Source: HGM11788 sp964654945
GTDB lineage: Bacteria; Bacillota; Clostridia; Lachnospirales; CAG-274
Assembly: GCA_964654945.1 (NCBI GenBank)
Contig: CAZZLN010000003.1
Coordinates: forward strand, 24,627-88,626
Direction of reading: 5' to 3'
DNA length: 64,000 nt
In this document: piece by piece, positions 1 to 9,141 of the stretch
Layout: each line of letters begins with the position of its first letter
Position numbering within the stretch: the first letter of the stretch is position 1
Notes under the pieces: model-generated
Seen by the model: the letters and a program-made list of their open reading frames with translations, nothing else
Database searches by the model: none
What the model was told of the DNA's origin: nothing
Program-made: the position numbers and the translations under genes

Positions 1-631
1 GTAAGTCGGTTAAGCCTATAGAGGTTATAAGTGCAGTATCCTTTAAAAGAATAATGGTTTCATTTGAAACACCGGGAAGAGCAATCCTGAACATTTGAGG
101 CATAATAATTTTTATTTTAGTTTGCAGAGGAGTAAGACCCAAAACCTTTGATGCCTCATACTGACCATTATCTACTGCCAAAAGACCGCCTCTAAAGACT
201 TCAGCATAATAAGCGGCATAATTTAATGCAAAGGCAATTGCACCTGCTGTAAATCTGTCAAATGTAACATATTTTCCTATATATGGCATATAAGGCAAAC
301 CAAAATATACAAAGAAAATCTGAAGCAGAAGTGGAGTACCTCTCATTATATGTATAAATCCTGCAATTATCATAGCAACAATATCTAATAGAAATGACTT
401 GATTATAAATATTGCAGATGGTAATTTATAATGCCGGTTATTTACTTTTTTGTATAATATTTTAAAAATCTGGGTAAGTTTTAAACATTTGGAATTTATA
501 TTTCTTACAAAACATATAATTAATCCCAAAGGTATTGAAAATATAATTGTTACTGCAAATAATTCAAGAGTTAACTTAAATCCCTCAAGCATTAAATATA
601 TAATATCCATAAGCCAAGATATAAAGTTCAC
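1..631 (-). CDS. Amino-acid ABC transporter permease (HisM/GlnP type), 3' end cut by window edge
   Basis: Inner-membrane permease of a polar amino-acid importer. The C-terminus lies beyond the window edge, so only the first 210 codons are present. I read the minus strand by hand: it is open throughout and carries the permease EAA signature, EASKVLGLTPLQTKIKIIMP, which contacts the ATPase, preceded by RGGLLAVDNGQYEA, typical of the His/Glu/Gln/Arg family. Several hydrophobic segments are visible. The GTG start at 631 is chosen because AAGGAAG lies about 9 bases upstream; an earlier GTG runs straight into a stop. It sits downstream of the matching substrate-binding lipoprotein, with a hairpin between them. 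The transported amino acid cannot be told. An insertion-like hydrophilic stretch around residues 45-65 is longer than in compact members of the family. Confidence 0.9.
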   Translation of the reverse strand, partial: MNFISWLMDIIYLMLEGFKLTLELFAVTIIFSIPLGLIICFVRNINSKCLKLTQIFKILYKKVNNRHYKLPSAIFIIKSFLLDIVAMIIAGFIHIMRGTPLLLQIFFVYFGLPYMPYIGKYVTFDRFTAGAIAFALNYAAYYAEVFRGGLLAVDNGQYEASKVLGLTPLQTKIKIIMPQMFRIALPGVSNETIILLKDTALITSIGLTDL

Positions 632-658
632 AATAAATTCACTTCCTTTTCATATAAA

Positions 659-685
659 ATAAAGGGTCTTTTAAAGACCCTTTAT
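659..685 (-). terminator. Intra-operon hairpin between binding protein and permease genes
   Basis: A near-perfect inverted repeat with arms ATAAAGGGTCTTT and TAAAGACCCTTTAT; on the minus strand it is followed by an AT/T-rich run. It lies between the substrate-binding gene and the permease gene. Such partial terminators commonly give more binding protein than permease. That role is inferred. Confidence 0.6.
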
Positions 686-695
686 AGACTTAAAA

Positions 696-1535
696 TTATT
701 TTACTACTATATCTTCGCCAAACCACTTTTTTGAAATTTCAGCAGAAGTGCCGTCTGCATTCATTTCATCAAGTGCAGCCTGAAGCTTTTCGATTAATTC
801 GGTGTTGCCTTTCTTAGCAGCAATACCATACTGTTCAGAATTAAAGCTTTCATCAAGTGCCACTAATTTAGCATCAGGATTTTCAGCAATGTAATATTTT
901 GCAACGACTTCATCGGCAACGACTGCATCAACTCTGCCAATTTTTAAATCTTCAAATGCTAAAACATTTGTGTCATAAGTAGGCATTGAAGCAAATTTGC
1001 TATGTATTTCATCATTTTCAACTGCTGACTGAGCAGAAGAACCATCCTGAATACCAACATTCTTGCCTTCAAGGTCAGCCTTTGTGCTTATGTCTGAACC
1101 TTCAGGAACAATAACAATCATTCTGTTATCAAGATAAGGCTTTGTAAATTCAAAAGTCTGTAATCTTTCTTCATCAATTGAAAAACCGTTCCAAATTAAA
1201 TCAATTTTTCCTGATTCGATTTCAAGCTCCTTGCTGTCCCAGTCAATAGGCTGAAATTCAATTTCTACACCCATTCTCTCTGCAGCAGCCTTTGCAAGGT
1301 CAATATCAAAACCGACGATTTCGTTATTTTCATCTCTAAATCCCATAGGTGGGAACTGGTCATCAAGACCCACAATGATTTTTTCAGCTGATTCAGTAGT
1401 TCCGGCTGATTCATCAGCTTCTGCAGCCTCGGTTGCCTCAGTAGTTTCTGTAGTTTCTGTGGACACTGTATTGCCACAGCCAACGATACCAAAAAGCATC
1501 ATAGATGCTAAGAAAAAACTTAAAAATTTTTTCAT
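696..1535 (-). CDS. Amino-acid ABC transporter substrate-binding lipoprotein (SBP family 3)
   Basis: Extracellular receptor that captures a polar amino acid and hands it to the downstream permease. The signal peptide ends in a lipobox, FGIVGC, with the lipidated cysteine at residue 20. A Thr/Glu-rich linker of about 30 residues follows, then a family-3 periplasmic-binding fold starting near IIVGLDDQFPPMGF. The sequence GFDIDLAKAAAERMG is the family signature for the first lobe, and the C-terminus ends with the expected GTSAEISKKWFG motif. Length (279 aa) is normal. RBS AGGAGG sits just upstream. It heads the importer operon, whose promoter spacer holds a 20-bp palindrome. The ligand (glutamine, cystine, histidine, arginine and so on) is not decided by the sequence. 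Confidence 0.93.
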   Translation of the reverse strand: MKKFLSFFLASMMLFGIVGCGNTVSTETTETTEATEAAEADESAGTTESAEKIIVGLDDQFPPMGFRDENNEIVGFDIDLAKAAAERMGVEIEFQPIDWDSKELEIESGKIDLIWNGFSIDEERLQTFEFTKPYLDNRMIVIVPEGSDISTKADLEGKNVGIQDGSSAQSAVENDEIHSKFASMPTYDTNVLAFEDLKIGRVDAVVADEVVAKYYIAENPDAKLVALDESFNSEQYGIAAKKGNTELIEKLQAALDEMNADGTSAEISKKWFGEDIVVK

Positions 1536-1571
1536 AAAAATTTCCTCCTAAATTCAATTTATTATATTATT

Positions 1572-1600
1572 ACTTTAACACATTACAGTGTTAATTTCAA
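1572..1600 (-). promoter_or_regulatory. Promoter with a palindromic operator in its spacer, upstream of amino-acid importer
   Basis: On the minus strand a TTGAAA -35 (1595-1600) and a TAAAGT -10 (1572-1577) are separated by 17 bp. The spacer is almost filled by a perfect inverted repeat, TTAACAC-N6-GTGTTAA (1575-1594). A repressor bound here would block RNA polymerase. The regulator is unknown. Confidence 0.5.
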
Positions 1601-1630
1601 TAATAATTTTATAAAGATTTAACATTTTTA

Positions 1631-3388
1631 TTATAATCTCTTAATATTATTTATAAAATCTTCAGATGGAGTTACATAGGCGGTTTTATTTGTTTCATAA
1701 ATTACCATACCGGGTTTTGCACCATTTGGCTTTTTGACATTCTTTTTTTCTGTATAGTCAACAGGCACAAGAGCCGATTCTCTTGCTTTGCTGAAATATG
1801 CAGCAAGATTAACAGCTTCATTTAATGTAGAGTCCGGCACTTCTCTTCCTTCAGTGACTATAACAACATGAGAGCCCGGAATTATTTTTGTATGAAGCCA
1901 TATATCTCTGCTTCTTGCAAATTTAAGAGTAAGCTCGTCGTTTTGAACATTGTTTTTGCCAACAAAAATATCAAAACCATCAGAGGATACAAAGTGCATA
2001 GGCTTAGACCTTTTCTGTGATTTTTTCTGACTGGCGTTTTTTGATTTTTTAATATATCCGCTTTCTCTAAGCTCACTCCTGATTTCTTTTATATCCTGCT
2101 CATCAGTACAATTAGACACAGATATAAACACACCCTCGAGATAATTTAGCTCATCATCATTTGATTTAATCTGTTCCTTTAAGGCTTCAAAGGTTCTTTT
2201 TGCTTTATTATATAGTTTAAAATATTTTTGTGCGTTCTCAGATGGTGTCAAATCTCCCTCAAGGGATATTGTTACATTTTCCGTATTTTCGCTGTAAAAA
2301 TTAGGCAGTGTAATTGAGGTCATTCCCTTTTTAATGCTGTATATATTAGCAGTAAGAAGTTCTCCGTATAATCTTAGTTCTTCTCTGTTTTCAATATTTT
2401 TTAAGGTCTGAATTTGTATTTCTTTTTTTCTGACACATCTTTCTATATTTTGAGATATTAAGTGTTTTAAATCTTGGGTTTTTTGATTTATTCTGTAGCT
2501 TAAATCTTTGGTTTTATAATATTTTTCAACTAACTCTGACATAGAATCAAATTTTTCTTTTTCATAAGAAACAAATTGAGTCATTTCAAAAGGCGAAAAA
2601 TCAATAAGCTTTTTGCCGTTTTTTATAAGCTCAGGCGAAAAATTGTTATTTTTAATATCTTCAACTAAATCATAAAACTTAGAATATAGCAGTCTAATTT
2701 TATCATTTGGTATTATTTCAGGCACATCAGATGGGCTGATTTCTGCCCTAACACATAGCTCTGAAGCTATAACGGGACTTATGCCATTGTAGCTTTGATA
2801 TATAATGTTTTGAATTTTTTTAGTTTTATTACTGTTTATGCTGTCATAAAAATTATTTACATCAATATTAAGTGTATCTATTTTATTTTGTTCAGGCGGA
2901 AGAGAATATTCTTTTCCCGGCAGCACCTCTCTGACAGAGCTTTTATCATGACTGATATGTTTAGCTGAATCCAAAATAATATTGTTTTCATCAACAAGAA
3001 TAATATTGCTGTGTCTGCCCATTATTTCAAGAACAAGCTTTTTTACAGAATAGTCGCCCATTTCGTTAAGACTTTCTATATATATATTAAGTATTCTGTC
3101 AAAATTTATCTGCTCAAGCTTTATTATTTTACCGCTTTGAAGATGCTTTCTTAAGACCATACAAAAAAGTGGCGGATTTGCGGGATTGTTTTTTGCTATA
3201 TTTGTAATATGAAATTTAGGATTAGATGGATTTGCTGTAAGCAAAAGCTTAAGGCTTGTGCCAAAACATCTTATTACTAAAATTATTTCATCATTTTCAG
3301 GCTGATATATTTTATCTATTCTTCCACCCAGTATTTTATTTTCAAGTTCATTTTTTAATGCTGCTATGGTAATGCCGTCAAAGGCCAT
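1631..3388 (-). CDS. rqcH: Ribosome-associated quality-control protein RqcH (NFACT/FbpA family)
   Basis: RqcH binds obstructed 50S subunits carrying peptidyl-tRNA and recruits tRNA-Ala to add C-terminal alanine tails that mark nascent chains for degradation. The NFACT-N domain starts with MAFDGITIAAL. The Asp-Arg pair essential in the B. subtilis protein is at D97-R98 here as well (INFDRIL), and GRHSNIILVD is the conserved glycine-rich stretch. A coiled-coil middle region and the NFACT-R (DUF814) domain follow, with the family motif ARSRDIWLHTKIIPGSHV near the C-terminus. Length 585 aa is normal. The start at 3388 is preferred over an upstream in-frame TTG at 3403, because that TTG is part of the GGAGG ribosome site. 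It is divergent from yicC. Confidence 0.93.
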   Translation of the reverse strand: MAFDGITIAALKNELENKILGGRIDKIYQPENDEIILVIRCFGTSLKLLLTANPSNPKFHITNIAKNNPANPPLFCMVLRKHLQSGKIIKLEQINFDRILNIYIESLNEMGDYSVKKLVLEIMGRHSNIILVDENNIILDSAKHISHDKSSVREVLPGKEYSLPPEQNKIDTLNIDVNNFYDSINSNKTKKIQNIIYQSYNGISPVIASELCVRAEISPSDVPEIIPNDKIRLLYSKFYDLVEDIKNNNFSPELIKNGKKLIDFSPFEMTQFVSYEKEKFDSMSELVEKYYKTKDLSYRINQKTQDLKHLISQNIERCVRKKEIQIQTLKNIENREELRLYGELLTANIYSIKKGMTSITLPNFYSENTENVTISLEGDLTPSENAQKYFKLYNKAKRTFEALKEQIKSNDDELNYLEGVFISVSNCTDEQDIKEIRSELRESGYIKKSKNASQKKSQKRSKPMHFVSSDGFDIFVGKNNVQNDELTLKFARSRDIWLHTKIIPGSHVVIVTEGREVPDSTLNEAVNLAAYFSKARESALVPVDYTEKKNVKKPNGAKPGMVIYETNKTAYVTPSEDFINNIKRL

Positions 3389-3542
3389 TTTTGTTTCCTC
3401 CAATTATTATTGATATATAGAGATTATATCCCAAAAGAAATTATTTTTCAATTAATTTATAAAATTTAAAAAAAATACTTTAATTTTTGCACTAAATAAT
3501 GTATAATTAATTAATTAGTATGTAATAAAGAGGTATTGGCTT

Positions 3543-4424
3543 ATGAAAAGTATGACAGGTTACGGCAGAGGAGAATGCACTCTGTATAATCGTAAATTTG
3601 TAGTTGAAATCAAAGCTGTAAATCACAGATATAATGATGTTACGGTTAAGATGCCAAGAACAATGATTATCTATGAGGATAAAATTAAAAAAGTCATAGG
3701 TGAAAAGGTGTTCAGAGGTAAAATAGATGTTTATATTAATTTTGAGTCATTTTCCGGTGACGATGTTGCAATTAATATTAATGAGGCTTTAGCAGACAGC
3801 TATATAGATGTTCTTAATAAATTGAAAGAAAAATATTCAATAAATGATAATATTTCTCTTGACATTGTTGCAAAATTTCCTGATTTGATTTCTGTTGATA
3901 AAAACATTACTAATGAAAAGACTAATGATGAAATAAGCGAATGTCTTTTTAATGCCGTTAATGAAGCTGTTGATAATTTTGTTTCTATGAGAGAAAAAGA
4001 GGGAGAGAATTTAAAAAATAACATATTTGAAAAGCTTGATGCCATTAGTGTTATTGTGAATAAAATTGAAGCAAGAGCTCCCCTTGTTGCTAAGGAATAC
4101 AGACAGAAGCTTGAAGAAAAGCTTAATGAATATGTTGGCGGTGAATTTGATGAAGCAAGAATAATGACAGAGGTTCTTCTTTTTGCTGACAAAGCCTGCA
4201 TAGATGAGGAAATTACAAGACTTCATTCTCATATAAATCAGATGAGCAGTATTCTTAATGAAACTGTTCCTGTTGGACGTAAGCTGGATTTTCTTATTCA
4301 GGAAATGAATAGAGAAGTTAATACCATAGGCTCTAAATCCAATGATCTTGAAATCACTGTAGCAATTGTTGATGCCAAAAGTGAAATAGAAAAAATCAGA
4401 GAACAAATTCAAAATATTGAATAA
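3543..4424 (+). CDS. YicC/YloC family endoribonuclease
   Basis: YicC-family proteins act as cytoplasmic endoribonucleases on small RNAs and structured RNA in the members studied; the physiological role in Clostridia is not settled. The N-terminus MKSMTGYGRGE and the C-terminus, with MNREVNTIGSK then LEITVAIVDAK, are the two family signatures (YicC-N and DUF1732). Length 293 aa matches. It heads the canonical yicC-gmk-rpoZ-priA cluster. In many Firmicutes remA sits between this gene and gmk, but here gmk starts only 22 bp downstream and remA is absent. Confidence 0.93.
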   Translation: MKSMTGYGRGECTLYNRKFVVEIKAVNHRYNDVTVKMPRTMIIYEDKIKKVIGEKVFRGKIDVYINFESFSGDDVAININEALADSYIDVLNKLKEKYSINDNISLDIVAKFPDLISVDKNITNEKTNDEISECLFNAVNEAVDNFVSMREKEGENLKNNIFEKLDAISVIVNKIEARAPLVAKEYRQKLEEKLNEYVGGEFDEARIMTEVLLFADKACIDEEITRLHSHINQMSSILNETVPVGRKLDFLIQEMNREVNTIGSKSNDLEITVAIVDAKSEIEKIREQIQNIE

Positions 4425-4446
4425 AATTATGCTGGGAGGCAAAGTT

Positions 4447-5052
4447 ATGGATAAGGAGTTATTAATTGTAATTTCGGGCCCATCAGGTGCGGGAAAAGGA
4501 ACAGTAGTTAATAATCTTATTAATGATGGAAATTATGCTCTTTCAATATCAGCTACTACAAGAGCACCAAGATCCGGTGAAAAAGAAGGTGTTTCATATT
4601 TTTTTAAATCTGTTGATGAGTTTAAAAAACTTATTAATGATAATAAATTACTTGAGTATGCTAAGTTTTGCGATAATTATTATGGAACACCGTCTGAATA
4701 TGTCAATAATAAAATGGCAGATGGAAAAAATGTTATACTTGAAATTGAAGTGCAGGGTGCTTTGCAGGTCAAAAAGAATGCCCCCGGTGCGGTTTTAATA
4801 TTTCTTATTCCTCCAAGCCTTAAAGAATTAAGAAAAAGATTGGAAGAAAGAGGTACAGAAACTCAGGAGGTTATAGAGCAGAGATTAAAACGGGCAGAAG
4901 AAGAAATTGAATATATTGATAATTATGATTATGTTGTTGTTAATGATACGGTTATTCAGGCAACAGAAGATATAAAGAAAATTGTTAAAGCCGAAAAGCT
5001 TAAAACTAAGCGAAATACAGATATAATAATTAATTTTAAAGGAGTTAAATAA
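4447..5052 (+). CDS. gmk: Guanylate kinase
   Basis: Phosphorylates GMP to GDP with ATP, a cytoplasmic step of guanine nucleotide synthesis and recycling. The P-loop GPSGAGKGT is at the N-terminus. The GMP-binding region (SATTRAPRSGEKEGVSYFF) and the lid motif (LKELRKRLEERGTE) are visible. At 201 aa the length is normal. The start at 4447 follows GGGAGG (4434-4439) with good spacing; an upstream ATG at 4417 would add ten non-conserved residues and overlap yicC. It is co-transcribed with rpoZ, which begins one base after its stop. Confidence 0.96.
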   Translation: MDKELLIVISGPSGAGKGTVVNNLINDGNYALSISATTRAPRSGEKEGVSYFFKSVDEFKKLINDNKLLEYAKFCDNYYGTPSEYVNNKMADGKNVILEIEVQGALQVKKNAPGAVLIFLIPPSLKELRKRLEERGTETQEVIEQRLKRAEEEIEYIDNYDYVVVNDTVIQATEDIKKIVKAEKLKTKRNTDIIINFKGVK

Positions 5053-5053
5053 T

Positions 5054-5428
5054 ATGTTAAAACCATCTTATGCAGAATTAATGGAAATAATGAATAAAGA
5101 TTCAGAAAGTGATGTAACAAGCAGATATACAGTAGTTATTGCTACTGCAAAAAGAGCAAGACAGCTTATAGATGGAGATGACCCTTTGATTGACGCATCT
5201 TCTTATGACGGAAAGCCTGTTTCAATTGCAGTTGAAGAAATAAGAGAGGGTAAAATTAAGGTTGTTCCTGAAGGACAGGGTACTGTTATTAAGCCTAAAA
5301 AATCTGTTGAAGATGCTATAAAAGAAGAACTTAATGCAAAGACTGTTAATATTGATTCAGAAGAACAAAATAATAATAAATCTGATGATATTGATGAAAT
5401 AACCGAAGAAGATTTAACAGAAGAATAA
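5054..5428 (+). CDS. rpoZ: DNA-directed RNA polymerase omega subunit
   Basis: Small subunit that folds around the beta-prime C-terminus and stabilises RNA polymerase. The N-terminus MLKPSYAELMEIM and the stretch SRYTVVIATAKRARQL are typical of Firmicute omega. At 124 aa it is longer than the usual 65-90 residues, because of an acidic, low-complexity C-terminal tail after about residue 85 that ends in DEITEEDLTEE. It is directly downstream of gmk, in the usual order, and is followed by a terminator hairpin. Confidence 0.94.
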   Translation: MLKPSYAELMEIMNKDSESDVTSRYTVVIATAKRARQLIDGDDPLIDASSYDGKPVSIAVEEIREGKIKVVPEGQGTVIKPKKSVEDAIKEELNAKTVNIDSEEQNNNKSDDIDEITEEDLTEE

Positions 5429-5430
5429 CA

Positions 5431-5465
5431 AAATAAGGGTTGATGTTTCAACCCTTTATTTTATC
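5431..5465 (+). terminator. Rho-independent terminator after rpoZ
   Basis: Stem AATAAGGGTTGA paired with TCAACCCTTTATT (one bulge), followed by TTTATTTTAT. It separates the yicC-gmk-rpoZ unit from priA, which begins about 20 bp later, so read-through probably still feeds priA. Confidence 0.75.
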
Positions 5466-5485
5466 TGATGCCAAGGGAGATTATT

Positions 5486-7714
5486 ATGAAATATGCCGTT
5501 ATTGTTGTGTCTATAGGACACGAAAAGCTTAATCATATTTTTCATTATAAAATACCTGATAATATTATAGATAATATTGAAATTGGTATGAGGGTATTAG
5601 TTCCTTTTGGCAAAGGAAACCGTAATATTGAAGGATATGTTGTAGGCTTTTCAAATTCAGCAGATGTAGATGATAATAAAATTAAATATATTAACTCTGT
5701 TGTTGAAAAATATTCTATTCTTAGTAAAAAGAGAATTATGCTTGCTAAATGGATGGAAAATAAATATTATACAACTTTGAGTAATTGTTTAAGCTGTATT
5801 TCACCGAAATATGTTAAAGAAAAACAATTTCCATGTGTTTCTTTAAATTATGATAACAATAATTTAAAAAAAGAAATTGAAAAAATACTTTCTAAAAACA
5901 CTAAGCAAAAAAGAGTCCTTGAAGTTTTATTACATGGTGATATAGTGCCTGTAAGTCATATTAAAACTTTGCTTGACGTAACTGCTGAGCCAATAAGAGC
6001 TTTAGCAAAAAAAGATGTTATAAAATATACCTATTATCAGCAATACAGAGGCAACTTTAATGTTGATGAAACTGCTCCTATAAATAAACCGGTTCTGACA
6101 CCTGAACAGAAAAATGCAGTTGAATATATATATTCAGCAATTGATAATAATGATTTGACACCTATACTGATTCATGGTGTAACAGGAAGCGGAAAAACAG
6201 AGGTTTATTTAAGATGTATTGAAAAAGTGCTTAAAATGGGAAAGTCAGCTATTGTGCTTGTGCCTGAAATTTCACTTACACAGCAGACAGTTGAAAGATT
6301 TGTTTCAAGATTTGGGAACAAAGTTGCGGTTACTCATTCAAAATTATCTGACGGAGAAAGATATGACCAGTGGACAAGAGCAAGACGGAAAGAAATATCT
6401 GTTATGATAGGACCACGTTCAGCAGTATTTACGCCTTTTGAAAATCTGGGAATAATTGTTATTGATGAGGAGCATGAAACAACCTATAAGGCAGACCAGC
6501 AACAGCCAAAATACGATGCAAGAGAAGTGGCTATTAAGCTTGGGGAGCTTTATAACTGTCAGGTTGTATTAGGCAGTGCAACACCGTCAGTAATAAGCTA
6601 TTATAAATCAACTATAGGTGAATATAAATTAATTGAACTAAAAAACAGGGTTAATAACACATATCCCGATATTAAAATAGTTGATATGAGGGCAGAACTT
6701 GAAAATAATAACAGATCTATTTTCAGTGAGTCTTTAAAAAATGCAATAGAATATAATATTGAACACAATCAGCAGACTATTCTGTTTTTAAACAGACGAG
6801 GTTTTGCAAATTTTGTTTCCTGTAGAAAATGCGGCTATGTTATGACCTGTGATAATTGTAATGTCAATTATACATATCACAAGGATACAAATTCTCTTTT
6901 ATGTCACTATTGCGGAGCATCACAGCCTAAGCCTGTCGTATGTCCTCAGTGCGGTTCAGAGCATATAAGACAGTTTGGAATTGGTACGGAGAAAATTGAA
7001 GAAGAAGTTAAAAAGCTTTATCCTAATGTTAAAACTCTCAGAATGGACCTGGATACAACCAGGAATAAAAATTCACATAATATAATAATTGATAAATTTA
7101 GAAATGGTGAAGCTGATATTTTAATAGGCACTCAAATGATAGCAAAAGGACTTGATTTTCCAAATGTTACAGTTGTGGGAGCTATAGCAGCTGATATGTC
7201 ACTTAATATAAATGATTATCATAGTGCTGAAACTACCTTTCAGCTTGTAACACAAGTTGCAGGCAGAGCAGGCAGAGCAGGAAAACGTGGAGTTGCTTAT
7301 GTGCAGACCTATAATCCCGACCATTATAGCCTTGTATGTGCTGCAAATAATGATTATACAAAATTTTATAATGAAGAAATAAATTTTAGAGAAAAGCTTA
7401 AATATCCGCCGTTTGGAAATATATTTGTGGTACTGTTTACGGGAAGTGATTTAGCTGAAATAAGAAAATATTTAAGTGAACTTTCCTATTTAATGACACG
7501 TTATAATAAAAATAATCAATTTGAACACGCAGGTCCTATGCCTGCAGTTATATCAAAAATAAAAAATAATCACAGATGGCAGATAATTGTTAAAGGAGAA
7601 AATGAAGAAAAAATTAAAAATTACGTGCTATTTTGCTTAAATAAGTTGAAATCTGTAAGGAATTTAGATAAAATAAATATAGGTCTTTATCTAAATCCAA
7701 ATTATAGCCTTTAG
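5486..7714 (+). CDS. priA: Primosomal protein N' (replication restart helicase PriA)
   Basis: Superfamily-2 3'-5' DNA helicase that recognises abandoned forks and reloads the replicative helicase. The N-terminal 3'BD-like domain begins MKYAVIVVSI. Walker A is GVTGSGKTEVYL, Walker B is the DEEH box, and the GSATPS motif III and the QVAGRAGRAGK motif VI are present. Eight zinc-binding cysteines lie in the insertion CRKCGYVMTCDNC, CHYCG, CPQCG. The 742-aa length is normal. I use the ATG at 5486, which follows AAGGGA with 7-base spacing, instead of the ATG at 5468 that lies in the preceding terminator region. It is followed by def and fmt, as in most Firmicutes. Confidence 0.96.
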   Translation: MKYAVIVVSIGHEKLNHIFHYKIPDNIIDNIEIGMRVLVPFGKGNRNIEGYVVGFSNSADVDDNKIKYINSVVEKYSILSKKRIMLAKWMENKYYTTLSNCLSCISPKYVKEKQFPCVSLNYDNNNLKKEIEKILSKNTKQKRVLEVLLHGDIVPVSHIKTLLDVTAEPIRALAKKDVIKYTYYQQYRGNFNVDETAPINKPVLTPEQKNAVEYIYSAIDNNDLTPILIHGVTGSGKTEVYLRCIEKVLKMGKSAIVLVPEISLTQQTVERFVSRFGNKVAVTHSKLSDGERYDQWTRARRKEISVMIGPRSAVFTPFENLGIIVIDEEHETTYKADQQQPKYDAREVAIKLGELYNCQVVLGSATPSVISYYKSTIGEYKLIELKNRVNNTYPDIKIVDMRAELENNNRSIFSESLKNAIEYNIEHNQQTILFLNRRGFANFVSCRKCGYVMTCDNCNVNYTYHKDTNSLLCHYCGASQPKPVVCPQCGSEHIRQFGIGTEKIEEEVKKLYPNVKTLRMDLDTTRNKNSHNIIIDKFRNGEADILIGTQMIAKGLDFPNVTVVGAIAADMSLNINDYHSAETTFQLVTQVAGRAGRAGKRGVAYVQTYNPDHYSLVCAANNDYTKFYNEEINFREKLKYPPFGNIFVVLFTGSDLAEIRKYLSELSYLMTRYNKNNQFEHAGPMPAVISKIKNNHRWQIIVKGENEEKIKNYVLFCLNKLKSVRNLDKINIGLYLNPNYSL

Positions 7715-7724
7715 GAGGATTAGT

Positions 7725-8198
7725 ATGGCAATAAGGATAATAAGAACAGAAGGAGAAGCTGTCCTAAGAAAAAAGTGTAAAGAAGTTAAAGAAATCACAC
7801 CAAAAATAATTGAGCTTCTTGATGATATGGCTGATACTCTTTATGAATCAGGCGGTGTAGGTCTTGCTGCACCCCAGGTGGGTATTTTAAAAAGAATAGT
7901 TGTTATAGATATTGGTGAAGGACTTTATGAGCTTATAAATCCTGTTATACTTGAAAAAAGCGGTGAGCAGACAGGAAATGAAGGTTGTCTTTCAATTCCC
8001 GGTAAAATGGGTAAGGTGACAAGACCAAATTATGTTAAGGCTGAAGCTACCAACAGAAATGGAGAAAGATATACTATTGTGGGTACAGAATTAATGGCAA
8101 GAGCTATTTGCCATGAGCTTGATCACCTTGATGGTATACTTTATGCAGACCTTGTTGAGGGTGAGCTTGAAGATATAGAAGCCGATGAGGAGGAATAG
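7725..8198 (+). CDS. def: Peptide deformylase
   Basis: Metalloenzyme that removes the formyl group from the N-terminal methionine of nascent proteins. All three active-site motifs are intact: GVGLAAPQ, EGCLSIP (metal-binding Cys) and HELDHLDG (two metal-binding His and the catalytic Glu). At 157 aa with a short acidic tail it is a compact, type-1-like enzyme. AGGAGG lies a few bases upstream. Its last codons overlap the ribosome site of fmt, consistent with coupling of formylation and deformylation functions. Confidence 0.97.
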   Translation: MAIRIIRTEGEAVLRKKCKEVKEITPKIIELLDDMADTLYESGGVGLAAPQVGILKRIVVIDIGEGLYELINPVILEKSGEQTGNEGCLSIPGKMGKVTRPNYVKAEATNRNGERYTIVGTELMARAICHELDHLDGILYADLVEGELEDIEADEEE

Positions 8199-8199
8199 C

Positions 8200-9126
8200 G
8201 TGAATATATTATTTATGGGAACTCCTGATTTTGCAGTAAGCATTTTTGAAGCTCTTGTAAAAGAGCATAATGTTGTTGCGGTAATATCTCAGCCTGACAG
8301 ACCAAAGGGCAGAGGCAAAAAGCTTCAGCCAACACCTGTCAAGGCAGCTGCTGAAAAATACAATATACCTGTTTATCAGCCTGAAAGAATAAAAAATGAT
8401 GAATTTTGTGAATTTCTTGAAAATATAGATGCTGATTTGTTTGTTGTGGTTGCCTATGGGCAGATATTGTCAGAGAGAATATTAAATATTCCCAAATACG
8501 GCTGTATAAATGTACATGGTTCTCTGCTTCCTAAATACAGAGGTGCTGCTCCTATTCAGTGGAGTGTTATAAATGGTGATAAAAAAACAGGTGTAACCAT
8601 AATGTATATGGATAAAAAATGCGATACCGGTGATATTATTTTAAAAGAAGAAATTGAAATTACTCCTGATGAAACCTATGGCTCATTACACGATAAAATG
8701 GCTCCTGTTGGAGCAAAGGCTCTTTTAGATGCACTAAAACTTATAGAAAAGGGAAAAGCTAATGCTGAAAAACAAAATGATGCTGAAGCTACCTATGCAC
8801 CTATGCTTTCTAAAAAAATGGGACATATTAACTGGAATAAAACCGCTCAGGAAATCAAAAATTTAATACAGGGATTTAATCCTATTCCGGGAGCATATAC
8901 AGTTTATAATAACGAAAACTTAAAAATATACAGCTGTGAAATTTGTGATGATATAAAGGGTGAATGCGGTGAGATAACTTCTGTTGATTTAAAGAAAGGC
9001 TTCACTGTAAAATGCGGCAGCAATTCAATTGTTGTAACAGAAATTCAGGCAAAGGGCGGAAAAAGAATGAAAACAACTGACTATCTTAGGGGGCATAATA
9101 TAGATACAGGTGTTATTTTAAAATAA
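8200..9126 (+). CDS. fmt: Methionyl-tRNA formyltransferase
   Basis: Transfers a formyl group from 10-formyl-THF to initiator Met-tRNA. The N-terminus NILFMGTPDFAV and the catalytic signature HGSLLPKYRGAAPIQW are conserved, and a C-terminal OB-like domain covers residues about 205-308. I choose the GTG at 8200, which follows GAGGAGG at 8188-8194. The upstream ATG at 8185 precedes that ribosome site and would add five residues (MRRNS) not conserved in the family. The product is 308 aa. The gene begins one base after the def stop. Confidence 0.95.
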   Translation: MNILFMGTPDFAVSIFEALVKEHNVVAVISQPDRPKGRGKKLQPTPVKAAAEKYNIPVYQPERIKNDEFCEFLENIDADLFVVVAYGQILSERILNIPKYGCINVHGSLLPKYRGAAPIQWSVINGDKKTGVTIMYMDKKCDTGDIILKEEIEITPDETYGSLHDKMAPVGAKALLDALKLIEKGKANAEKQNDAEATYAPMLSKKMGHINWNKTAQEIKNLIQGFNPIPGAYTVYNNENLKIYSCEICDDIKGECGEITSVDLKKGFTVKCGSNSIVVTEIQAKGGKRMKTTDYLRGHNIDTGVILK

Positions 9127-9141
9127 AATGAGGTGATTTTT

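Noticed and set aside
450..662. 70-codon plus-strand frame near the left edge
   Set aside because: Antisense to the amino-acid permease, whose signature motifs are clear on the minus strand.
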